From: Acetobacter vaccinii
GTDB taxonomy: Bacteria > Pseudomonadota > Alphaproteobacteria > Acetobacterales > Acetobacteraceae
NCBI RefSeq assembly: GCF_008365315.1
Contig: NZ_CP043506.1
Location: forward strand, 2,531,001-2,595,000
DNA: 64,000 bases
Direction: 5' to 3'
Part shown: positions 55,192-63,259 of the stretch, piece by piece
Layout of the letters: each line of letters opens with the position of its first letter
Numbering within the stretch: position 1 is the stretch's first letter
Position numbers and translations under genes: made by a program
The notes under the pieces: generated by a model
The model's database searches: none
Told to the model about the DNA's origin: nothing
Seen by the model: the letters and a program-made list of their open reading frames with translations, nothing else

Positions 55192-56912
55192 TCATGCAGA
55201 GCAAGAGCAACCCGGCCCCGGCCAGCCTCCAGAGCGCCCCCCTTGGCCCAAAAACCAACCGGGAATGGCACGCCATCCGCACTATTTTCCACCTCTGGCG
55301 CAAGCAGGGCATGCGTTTGGCTGGTGGAATCATACTGGCTTTGGGTGCTCTTGTTTGCTCTTTGGCTCTTATGCAAACCTCTGGCCTCAGGCTGGCAGGG
55401 TGTGTGATGGGCGAGGTCATCATCGCTACAGCGACCCTGAAATGGATAGGCGGCAGCCGCATAGCCCTCCGCTATGCGGAGCGGCTTTTTGCCCATGATG
55501 CCATGTTCCGCGCCCTGGCAGATCTGCGGGTATGGTTCTTCCGCTCCCTCGCACGAGGCGGCGCTGCGGGGCTGGGCTTCCGCCATGCCGGTGACATGCT
55601 ATCCCGACTGGTGTCGGACATTGGCGCTCTGGACGGGTTGTACCTGCGCATTATCCTCCCGCTGATCTGTGCTCTTGTCACGTTTCCCGCTCTCGTCATT
55701 CTCATCGCTCGCCAAAACCTGCTTCTCGGACTGATCATCGGCGCACTATTTGCATGCACTGCCTTTGTTATCCCGTGGCGCATTGCCCGGTCCGGTAATC
55801 AGGCTGCCAGCCAGATGGCGCAGGAACTGGCCCATTTACGTATTTCCATTCTCGATCTGGTGGGAGGACTCCGCGAAATCCGTGCTTTTGGAGCAGAAGG
55901 TCGGATGCTCGCCCATGTGCAGGCGGCGGACTCCAAACTCCTGAAAAGCCAGATGGCGCTTTCACGCCGGGCTGCACTGGCTGGCGCCGGCGCGTATCTG
56001 GCTGGGCAGGCCGCCATTTTTGCCCTGCTGATCGGGCTCGTGGGGGCAGGGAGCTTACACCTGCCAGCCCTGCAAGGGATCGGGCTCCTGTTCCTCTGTG
56101 TCGCCGCTTTTGAGAGTGCGACCGCCCTGACACGTGCGGGGCTTCAGGCAGGCACCATGGGGGCTGCGGCCGTGCGCGTAGTGGAAATTGCAACCGCCCC
56201 CTCCGCAGTGACCGCGGCCAATCCGCAAACACAAACCCCCATCAGCACCGATATTCACATTCGGAATGTCAAATTCCGCTGGTCCGACAGTAGGCCCTGG
56301 GTGTTTGATGGTCTTACCCTGGATATCCCTGCGGGGGCCCGTATTGCCATTCTCGGCCCGTCAGGCACCGGCAAATCAAGCCTTGCCGCCATGCTGCTCC
56401 GGGCTGCCGCCCCTCAGGAAGGGCAGATCTGCATGGGCCAGGTCGATATTAGCTGCGTTGCTCCAGATGTACTGCGACGGCAGATTGCCTGGCTGTCCCA
56501 AGCTACGCATCTGTTTGATGACACTATCCGCGCAAACCTGCTGCTTGGTCGCCCGGATGCGACTGAGGCTGACCTGTGGCAGGCCCTGGATGATGCCGCA
56601 GTCTCCGATGTTGTACGCACCTTGCCGGATGGGCTGGATACATGGCTGGGAGAAGGCGGTGTGCGGCTTTCTGGCGGGCAGGGCAGGCGTATAGCACTGG
56701 CCCGGACCCTGTTGACGCAGGCCCCAATCCTGATTCTGGATGAGCCTGCAACCGGATTGGATGCCCAGACAGAGCAGGAGTTTCTGAAAACCCTGAACAC
56801 CGTCAGCACTGGCCGCACTGTCATCCTGATCGCACACCGCCTGACGGGTGTGGAAAAACTCGATCGTATCTGGCGGCTTTCTGGTGGTGTCGCCAAAGCT
56901 GCCGTGGCATGA
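55188..56912 (+). CDS. cydC: Thiol reductant ABC exporter subunit CydC
   Basis: Partner of CydD, about 574 residues. Membrane half with RIALRYAERLFAHDAMFRALADLRVW, a CydC hallmark, and SRLVSDIGALDGLYLRI. The ATPase has LGPSGTGKSSLAAMLL, WLSQATHLFDDTIRANLLLG, LSGGQGRRIALARTLL and ILILDEPATGLDA. GTG 55188 overlaps the cydD stop (GTGA); ATG 55194 is an alternative two codons in. Confidence 0.92.
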   Translation: MIMQSKSNPAPASLQSAPLGPKTNREWHAIRTIFHLWRKQGMRLAGGIILALGALVCSLALMQTSGLRLAGCVMGEVIIATATLKWIGGSRIALRYAERLFAHDAMFRALADLRVWFFRSLARGGAAGLGFRHAGDMLSRLVSDIGALDGLYLRIILPLICALVTFPALVILIARQNLLLGLIIGALFACTAFVIPWRIARSGNQAASQMAQELAHLRISILDLVGGLREIRAFGAEGRMLAHVQAADSKLLKSQMALSRRAALAGAGAYLAGQAAIFALLIGLVGAGSLHLPALQGIGLLFLCVAAFESATALTRAGLQAGTMGAAAVRVVEIATAPSAVTAANPQTQTPISTDIHIRNVKFRWSDSRPWVFDGLTLDIPAGARIAILGPSGTGKSSLAAMLLRAAAPQEGQICMGQVDISCVAPDVLRRQIAWLSQATHLFDDTIRANLLLGRPDATEADLWQALDDAAVSDVVRTLPDGLDTWLGEGGVRLSGGQGRRIALARTLLTQAPILILDEPATGLDAQTEQEFLKTLNTVSTGRTVILIAHRLTGVEKLDRIWRLSGGVAKAAVA

Positions 56913-56979
56913 TTGCAAAGTATCAATACCCCTGACAGTCAGGATGTCTTCCACGACCATCCAAGAGCGAGGCCGTTTT

Positions 56980-57384
56980 ATGGTGCGAAATTCTGCCAAG
57001 ATCATCACCCGAGCCCTGGCCCCGCTTGCTGGGATTTTGCTCCTGAGCGCCTGCGCCGATCAGGCACCGCGTAAGTATGTGGTGTTTTTCTCCAACCGAT
57101 CGGCCGAGCTTGATGAGGCCGCAAGCACCGTCGTCGCTCAGGTCGCGGAAAAAGCTGCCCACCATCCCTCCCGCATTGTGCAGGTTGAGGGGTACGCCGC
57201 CGCCGGGGGTGATCTGTCGGCGGATGCCCTGCTGGCCATACAGCGCGCCAAAGTCGTGACTGAAAAACTGCAAGCTGATGGGGTCCCGGCAGACCATATC
57301 GTCCAGACACCTCGTGCACCCAGCACTCTGGAAGGGATGGCGGTCGGCTCCAGGCGTGTTGAAATCGAATTGGTCAGCCCCTGA
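56980..57384 (+). CDS. Small OmpA-like lipoprotein
   Basis: 134 residues with a lipoprotein signal (LAPLAGILLLSACAD; lipobox LSAC, Cys near 25). An OmpA-like peptidoglycan-associated domain follows: VVFFSNRSAELDEAAS, VQVEGYAAAGGDLSADALLAIQRAKVVTEKL, IVQTPRAPS and GSRRVEIEL. It is compact, lacking the usual spacer before the OmpA fold. ATG 56980 gives a proper signal; a start at 56941 adds a non-signal leader. Its role is probably anchoring of the envelope. recQ follows 6 bases later. Confidence 0.82.
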   Translation: MVRNSAKIITRALAPLAGILLLSACADQAPRKYVVFFSNRSAELDEAASTVVAQVAEKAAHHPSRIVQVEGYAAAGGDLSADALLAIQRAKVVTEKLQADGVPADHIVQTPRAPSTLEGMAVGSRRVEIELVSP

Positions 57385-57390
57385 CGTCAC

Positions 57391-59286
57391 GTGGAAATTT
57401 CTGACAACGATAGTCCTTCAACCGCTTCTTCTCCCGGCATACGTCGCGACAGGTTTGTAGGCCGCACCCCTGAAGATGTTCTGCAGACCGTCTTTGGCTT
57501 TCATGGCTTTCGCAGCCTGCAAGCCAAAGCGGTAGGCAATGTCATGGATGGGCAGGATACGCTTGTCCTTATGCCAACAGGCGGGGGGAAAAGCGTCTGT
57601 TATCAGGTGCCCGCCCTTTGCAGACCGGGGATGGGTCTGGTTATCTCCCCCCTGATTGCCTTGATGGATGATCAGGTTGCGGGCCTGCGCCAGCTCGGCA
57701 TTAATGCCGCGGCTCTGCACTCCGAACTGGATGAGGAAGAGTCAGCCAAAATCCGATCAGACCTGGCTGGTGGGCGGGTGGACCTTCTCTATATTTCCCC
57801 TGAACGGCTACTGTCTTCGGGCACGCTCGATCGGCTGGTGCGCATCCCGCTATCCGTTATCGCTATTGACGAGGCACACTGCATCTCGGCCTGGGGCCAT
57901 GAGTTCAGGCCCGAATACCGGGCTCTGACCGCACTGCCCAGGCATTTCCCCGGTGTGCCGCGCATTGCCCTAACTGCCACTGCGGATGAACGCACGCGGG
58001 AGGATATTCTGCGGGCGTTGGATATGCCGCATGCCGATATCCTTGTATCCAGCTTCCACAGGCCCAACCTGAATATTACGGTGCAGGCCAAAGGCTCGGA
58101 AATCAAACAGCTTCTGGCCGTCACCCAGCAGCACAAGGATGCCGCCTGCATTGTCTACTGCGGTAGCCGTGCACGAACCGAACGCATTGCTGAGTCCCTG
58201 AAGAGCAGGGGCCTTCCTGCCCTGCCTTATCATGCAGGTCTTTCGCCTCAGGAAAAAAAAGCGGCCTTGCTCCGCTTTCGTTCTGGTGAGCCGCTTATTA
58301 TCGTCGCCACCATTGCTTTTGGCATGGGTATAGATCGGCCTGACGTACGCTCTGTCGTGCATCTGGATATGCCTGCTTCCCCTGAGGCCTATTACCAGCA
58401 GATCGGGCGCGCAGGGCGTGATGGCCTACCTTCGGAAACGGTCATGCTGTACGGCGGCGAGGATATGGCCCGCGCCCGATACTGGCTGGACCAGTCTGCG
58501 GCACCAGAGCAGGAAAAGCGGGTCATGCGTAACCGCCTGGAAGCCATGATTGCCCTGACAGAAACGACTGGCTGCCGCACACAGGCTCTGTTGCAATGCT
58601 TTGGCGAGGTGCTGGAAGAACCCTGTGGCCACTGTGACAACTGCCGAACCCCGGCTCTGACGTTTGATGGCACACAAGCAGCCCGCAAGCTGCTCTCAGC
58701 CATCTACCGCACAGGCGAATGTTTCGGCGCCCTGCATGTCATCGCTGTATTACGCGGTAAGATGACCCCCGTTGTGGAACGCAACGGGCACGACAAGCTC
58801 TCTGTCTGGGGTATCGGTAAGGAGCGGAGCGAAACCTTCTGGCGCGGGGTGACCCGTCAACTTATCGCTCGCGGTGCCCTCAAGACAGAAGGGCAGTATG
58901 GCGGCCTGCTACTGAACCACGATATTGCCAGACCCATTTTACGTGGCGACATGGAGGTGCACCTTCGGGCTGACCCTGTGACCCATTCCAATAGCGACAG
59001 CACCCCACGCAGCAGCGCACCAAGAGCAATGGATGACCTCTCTGGTGATGCACTTCTGTTGTTTGAAGCCCTGAGACAATGGCGGCGGGACGAGGCAAGG
59101 GAGCAGGAAATTCCCCCATACCTGATTTTTCACGACGCAGTCCTCAAAGACATTGCCGAGGAACAGCCCGACACCATAGACAAATTGGGGGACATCCGTG
59201 GGGTTGGCCGCTCCAAACTTGAACGATACGGGGATGCTGTTTTGGCCGTCATTGAAGAAAACAGCACAACAGGGATTATCGCCTGA
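57391..59286 (+). CDS. recQ: ATP-dependent DNA helicase RecQ
   Basis: 3'-5' helicase in recombination and repair, 631 residues with GTG start. Walker A LMPTGGGKSVCYQ, motif II IDEAHCIS, TATADERTREDI, motif V FGMGIDRPDVRSVVH and motif VI YYQQIGRAGRDGLPSE. Zinc-binding RQC cysteines (ALLQCFGEVLEEPCGHCDNC), a winged-helix segment (LSVWGIGKERSETFWRG) and a C-terminal HRDC domain (IRGVGRSKLERYGDAVLAVI). Full length. Confidence 0.96.
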   Translation: MEISDNDSPSTASSPGIRRDRFVGRTPEDVLQTVFGFHGFRSLQAKAVGNVMDGQDTLVLMPTGGGKSVCYQVPALCRPGMGLVISPLIALMDDQVAGLRQLGINAAALHSELDEEESAKIRSDLAGGRVDLLYISPERLLSSGTLDRLVRIPLSVIAIDEAHCISAWGHEFRPEYRALTALPRHFPGVPRIALTATADERTREDILRALDMPHADILVSSFHRPNLNITVQAKGSEIKQLLAVTQQHKDAACIVYCGSRARTERIAESLKSRGLPALPYHAGLSPQEKKAALLRFRSGEPLIIVATIAFGMGIDRPDVRSVVHLDMPASPEAYYQQIGRAGRDGLPSETVMLYGGEDMARARYWLDQSAAPEQEKRVMRNRLEAMIALTETTGCRTQALLQCFGEVLEEPCGHCDNCRTPALTFDGTQAARKLLSAIYRTGECFGALHVIAVLRGKMTPVVERNGHDKLSVWGIGKERSETFWRGVTRQLIARGALKTEGQYGGLLLNHDIARPILRGDMEVHLRADPVTHSNSDSTPRSSAPRAMDDLSGDALLLFEALRQWRRDEAREQEIPPYLIFHDAVLKDIAEEQPDTIDKLGDIRGVGRSKLERYGDAVLAVIEENSTTGIIA

Positions 59287-59366
59287 CTGCTCCAGGCCGC
59301 TCTCATCCCCCCGCTAAAAATCAGACACAGCTACAGGCTGGCACTGTAACTGTGTTTGAAAATACC

Positions 59367-59870
59367 CTAATGAGCCTTGTTATCCTGTGCAGTAATCACG
59401 TCTGCCTGCACGACTTTAGTCGCCCCCCCATAAAACCGGAATGTTACTGGGATACTACGGCCCACCTGAATATCTGGGCTCTGCCCAAAGCACGCAAGGC
59501 TGTAGCCACCGGGAGCAAAAACCAGTGTTGTCGCGGCAGGTAAGGCCAGATGTTTGAACAGGTCCCGCGTCTCGGGTGTATTTTCCTGATCAACATGCTG
59601 CCCAACAAGGCTTGCACAACCGGGCGTAGAAACGTCTGAGAGCAAGTGGACCGCACTACCGTGGTTGCGAATGGTAAAATACAAGGCAGGGGGGCCTTTG
59701 TCTGGGTCAAGCACCAGTTGCACAGCCTCTACGGTAATATCCTTCTGCTCGTCATCCTTCCCCTGAGATACAGCAACGGGAGGACTGGCGGCTGCCTGCA
59801 CAATACTGGTTGAGACATGAGTGACAAACAGGCCCGAGAGGAGCGCGACAGTCAGACGGCAGCGTTTCAT
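59367..59870 (-). CDS. PCuAC-like periplasmic protein with altered copper ligands
   Basis: 167 residues. Signal peptide VALLSGLFVTHVSTSIVQA, then a PCuAC/SCO1-like cupredoxin-type domain: ALYFTIRNHGSAVHLLSDVSTPGCASLVGQHV, APGGYSLACFGQSPDIQVGRSIPVTFRF. The usual Met-rich copper site (H-M...H-x-M) is not evident. One His remains (GQHV) and two cysteines (PGCASL, SLACFG) are present. ATG 59870 follows AAGGA and gives a proper signal; a longer frame in this direction is not needed. Divergent from nrdR. Confidence 0.75.
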   Translation of the reverse strand: MKRCRLTVALLSGLFVTHVSTSIVQAAASPPVAVSQGKDDEQKDITVEAVQLVLDPDKGPPALYFTIRNHGSAVHLLSDVSTPGCASLVGQHVDQENTPETRDLFKHLALPAATTLVFAPGGYSLACFGQSPDIQVGRSIPVTFRFYGGATKVVQADVITAQDNKAH

Positions 59871-60005
59871 GCGTAATTCCTTAAAAACAGAAGGCAGACT
59901 GTGGTATGGACGAACCGTCGTAAAAGACATATCTGATCGAGGTAGAATGTTGCTGGCGCCCCCAACGCCTCCACACCCGCGCTGATAAAAGGAACAGAGT
60001 GCACC

Positions 60006-60476
60006 ATGCGTTGCCCTTTTTGCGGTAACCCGGACAGCCAGGTCAAGGACAGCCGCCCGAATGAAGAAGGCTCCGCCATCCGGCGGCGGCGGGCATGCCT
60101 GTCCTGTGGGCAGCGCTTTACAACCGTGGAAAGAGTGCAACTGCGCGAACTGGTTGTTGTCAAGCAGGATGGTCGCCGCGCTGTTTTTGAGCGTGAAAAA
60201 ATAACCCGCTCCATCCGTATCGCCCTGCGCAAGCGCCCCGTTTCGGAAGAGCGGATTGAACAGATTGTAACGGGCATTGTACGCCAGCTTGAAGCATCCG
60301 GTGAAACGGAAGTGGCAACCACCCGCATTGGTGAACTGACCATGGATGCGCTGAAGGAAGTTGATAGCGTCGGTTATGTCCGCTTTGCCAGCGTGTACCG
60401 TGACTTCAGGGAAGCCAGAGATTTTTCTGAAATCCTGACCCTGATGGAAAACAGCGCAGCCCACCCGACAGAATAA
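60006..60476 (+). CDS. nrdR: Transcriptional repressor NrdR
   Basis: Zn-ribbon plus ATP-cone regulator of ribonucleotide reductase genes. 156 residues: four zinc cysteines ([19 protein letters not shown]), the [15 protein letters not shown] segment, the ATP-cone [20 protein letters not shown] and [11 protein letters not shown] near the end. Followed 68 bases later by nusB, a conserved alphaproteobacterial order. Confidence 0.96.
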   Translation: MRCPFCGNPDSQVKDSRPNEEGSAIRRRRACLSCGQRFTTVERVQLRELVVVKQDGRRAVFEREKITRSIRIALRKRPVSEERIEQIVTGIVRQLEASGETEVATTRIGELTMDALKEVDSVGYVRFASVYRDFREARDFSEILTLMENSAAHPTE

Positions 60477-60544
60477 ACACTAGACCTAGAGCCATAAAAC
60501 CGTCATGAAACGCGGCTGCGTATTTATGCGGGCAGGAGAGACGG

Positions 60545-61072
60545 ATGCCGGAATTACAGGACCCCACAAAACTGAATGGTGCACAGCGCCCGCGCACGGC
60601 TGCGCGCGTAGCGGCTGTCCAGGCACTGTTTCAGATCGAGCAGAATGGGGACCAGACAGACACCGTCATTGAGCAGTTTCTCGTCCACCGTTTTGGCACC
60701 ACGCTGGATGGTGCGTCTTACGAAGATGGCTGCATCCCCGAGGCCGACACCGTTCTGTTCCGGAGCATTGTCCGCGATGCCATCGCCTCCAAAACAGTTC
60801 TGACCGACAGCATACGGCAAGTCTTGCCCGCCACTTGGCCGCTTGAGCGTCTGGACCCAGTCCTGCGTGCGCTTTTTCTCGCAGCTGGAGGAGAGGGCAA
60901 GGATGATTCTATCCCCACCCCCATCCTGATCAATGAATATATGGATGTGGCACACAGCTTTTTCTCAGGCGATGAACCCCGCCTGGTTAATGGTGTGCTG
61001 GATGCGCTGTTCCGGAAAATGAAATCGGCAGATAACGATGGTGAACTCCCCTCCGACCAGCCAATCGACTAA
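60545..61072 (+). CDS. nusB: Transcription antitermination protein NusB
   Basis: 175-residue all-helical NusB involved in rRNA antitermination. TAARVAAVQALFQIEQ near the N-terminus, then WPLERLDPVLRALFLAA and PILINEYMDVAHSFFSGDEPRLVNGVLDAL. The N-terminus has about 15 extra residues and the C-terminus a short acidic tail. The 3' end overlaps thiL by 35 bases in a different frame. Confidence 0.95.
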   Translation: MPELQDPTKLNGAQRPRTAARVAAVQALFQIEQNGDQTDTVIEQFLVHRFGTTLDGASYEDGCIPEADTVLFRSIVRDAIASKTVLTDSIRQVLPATWPLERLDPVLRALFLAAGGEGKDDSIPTPILINEYMDVAHSFFSGDEPRLVNGVLDALFRKMKSADNDGELPSDQPID

Positions 61073-62030
61073 CCTCCCAAGGGAGTTTTCCTTCATCCGC
61101 GACCACTTCGGGCCCCTCGGCGGGCCCGCTGCCCTTGGGTTGCGTGATGATGCTGCCGTCTTTACCCCCGCAGAGGGGCGCGACCTTGTTGTCGCAGTCG
61201 ATACCTTGGTGGAAAATGTTCATTTTCTGCCAGACGACCCGCCAGAGACTATTGGCCGCAAGTTACTAAGGTGCAACCTGTCGGATCTTGCAGCCATGGG
61301 CAGCAAGCCTGAAGGCTGGTTACTGGCTTTTTCCCGCCCTGCACACATTACAAACGACTGGACCAAACGCTTCTCTGAAGGGCTCCACAAAGATCAGGAA
61401 ACATTTGGCCTGAGCCTGATGGGGGGGGATACAACCTCCACCTCTGGCCCACTGGTACTGTCCCTGACTATTCTGGGTTCCGTTGCGCACGGGCAAGCCA
61501 TCCGACGCCAAGGCGCCAAGGCTGGGGATGGAATATGGGTCACAGGCACAATTGGAGATGGCGCACTGGGCCTACAAGCCTTGCAAGGCACGCTGGAAGA
61601 CCCAACAGGGTGGCTGGCTGAGCAGTATCGCCTGCCACGCCCTCGGGTTGGCCTGCCTCTGTTTGGATTAGCCTCTGCCGCCATGGATGTGTCTGACGGG
61701 CTTGTGCAGGATTGCGGGCACCTGGCACGGGAAAATGGGCTGCATGCCGTGCTGTATGCCAGTACGGTCCCACTTTCACCCGCGGTACAGACGGCGGGCA
61801 GTCAGTGGCTCCCTACCTGCCTGACAGGCGGGGATGATTACGAGATACTGATGGCAGTCCCGCCTGAGCATGAGGCCAAACTCGCTGCATCAGCTATGCT
61901 CGACACGCCGCATGGGGCCGTACCGGTTACCCGCATTGGCACTTTCACCAATGGCCCCCACACCGTCACTGTGCTTGATGACGATGGAATCCCCCTGACT
62001 TTTCCTACAGGCGGCTGGAGCCACCTGTAG
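61038..62030 (+). CDS. thiL: Thiamine-monophosphate kinase ThiL
   Basis: Phosphorylates thiamine monophosphate to thiamine diphosphate. 330 residues: the EFSFIRDHF start, GLRDDAAVF, VVAVDTLVENVHFL, IGRKLLRCNLSDLAAMGSKP, LMGGDTTST, ISDGLVQDCGHLA-like VSDGLVQDCGHLA and TGGDDYEI. ATG 61038 lies 35 bases inside nusB, so the two are coupled. Ends a nrdR-nusB-thiL series. Confidence 0.95.
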   Translation: MVNSPPTSQSTNLPREFSFIRDHFGPLGGPAALGLRDDAAVFTPAEGRDLVVAVDTLVENVHFLPDDPPETIGRKLLRCNLSDLAAMGSKPEGWLLAFSRPAHITNDWTKRFSEGLHKDQETFGLSLMGGDTTSTSGPLVLSLTILGSVAHGQAIRRQGAKAGDGIWVTGTIGDGALGLQALQGTLEDPTGWLAEQYRLPRPRVGLPLFGLASAAMDVSDGLVQDCGHLARENGLHAVLYASTVPLSPAVQTAGSQWLPTCLTGGDDYEILMAVPPEHEAKLAASAMLDTPHGAVPVTRIGTFTNGPHTVTVLDDDGIPLTFPTGGWSHL

Positions 62031-62039
62031 GGGTACCAT

Positions 62040-63185
62040 TCAGGGCAGAGTTTTTTCGTACATCCGGTGGCGCTTGTATGGCTCGGGGACAATCCGCTCG
62101 ATCAGGTTCCGAAGGCCTTCATGGACTTCCAACACCCAACCCAGTTCAATCGTGCGATAGGGCAGAACATGCCCTCGGCGCATCAGTTCATCAATAATCA
62201 GCGCTGGCAGCATGGCCCGCAGGGCTGTCGCGAGATATTTTTTACGAACCCCGAGCAAGACCACCCTGGCAGAATGAAACTCATGATTGAGAACACGGCT
62301 GCCAAGCTTCAACCACCCAAGCGGTGACGGGCCACCACCCAGATCACCACAGACGTCAAACATGTTAGGCACCACGAGGGCAATGGCCGCGGGCTCACCA
62401 TCCACTTCCGCCAGTACATATTGTTCCGGCCGCAGGACGGGCTTCAGTTCCTTGAGCAGGCTCTGCACTTCTTTTGCGGTCAGAGGGATATTGCCCCATG
62501 TCCCGTCCCATGCGTCGTTATAAATTTCACGCAGGATTTCCGCGTCTTCCGCAACATGATCCATACGTAACCCACGCATGGTAATATTGCCCATGCGCTC
62601 ACGCACGTTGAAAGGCAGGATATTGGCGCGTTCGGCTGCTGATCCTGTTTCCATACGGTAGGACAGCAGGTCCATGGCCTTTGTGTAACCTGCCTGCTCC
62701 ACAGCATGCCCGAGGGAGACCGGGTGCCACGGCGTTCCGATCATGGGGATTTCATTCTGCCCCTCGATCATGACCCCGGACTGGCCATTACTGTTCAACG
62801 TCCATGGACCACGCACACGCTCTATACCGCGCAGCTTCAGCCAGTGTTCGGCGGCTTCAATCAGGGGACCGACACACTCCGGCTCGGCCGTATCCAGAGC
62901 ACCAAAAAAGCCTGTGCGGGGACCTTCCTGCTTAAGGGCAAACGCATCAATATGCGCCGAAATCCGGCCAACAGGCTTGCCATCACGCCAGGCCAGAAAG
63001 TAGCAGGCAAAGCCATGTTCAAAAAAAGGTGCCTTGCTGGGTGAAAGCAGCCCGCGGGATTCCATATCCAAAGGTGGAACATAACCGGACAGGCCATCGT
63101 AAAGAAGGCGTGGAAGCTTTATAAAGAGGGATTGCTGGCGGAAGCCCGAAACAGGAGAGACGATAATCTGATTCGGGGAAGGCAT
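62040..63185 (-). CDS. GNAT-fold acyltransferase family protein (possible bacterial ceramide synthase)
   Basis: 381 residues, no membrane segment. GNAT-like features: CYFLAWRDGKPVGRISAHIDAF, RVRGPWTLNSNGQSGVMIEG, QYVLAEVDGEPAAIALVVPN and YRTIELGWVLEVHEGLRNLIERI. It belongs to a family often labelled N-acetyltransferase. Its size and the divergent short-chain dehydrogenase (74 bases apart) recall the alphaproteobacterial sphingolipid genes, in which a GNAT-like enzyme makes ceramide. I cannot confirm that without a search. Confidence 0.7.
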   Translation of the reverse strand: MPSPNQIIVSPVSGFRQQSLFIKLPRLLYDGLSGYVPPLDMESRGLLSPSKAPFFEHGFACYFLAWRDGKPVGRISAHIDAFALKQEGPRTGFFGALDTAEPECVGPLIEAAEHWLKLRGIERVRGPWTLNSNGQSGVMIEGQNEIPMIGTPWHPVSLGHAVEQAGYTKAMDLLSYRMETGSAAERANILPFNVRERMGNITMRGLRMDHVAEDAEILREIYNDAWDGTWGNIPLTAKEVQSLLKELKPVLRPEQYVLAEVDGEPAAIALVVPNMFDVCGDLGGGPSPLGWLKLGSRVLNHEFHSARVVLLGVRKKYLATALRAMLPALIIDELMRRGHVLPYRTIELGWVLEVHEGLRNLIERIVPEPYKRHRMYEKTLP

Positions 63186-63259
63186 TGCCGCTTCATCCTC
63201 TGGACCTGAAAAACATCAGGGGTGATGCCTCATTCCGCTTGAATGGGAAAGGAAAAAAT

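Noticed and set aside
59871..60464. N-terminal extension of the PCuAC-like frame on the minus strand
   Set aside because: It lies opposite nrdR. The ATG at 59870 with AAGGA gives a normal signal peptide, so the extension is noise.
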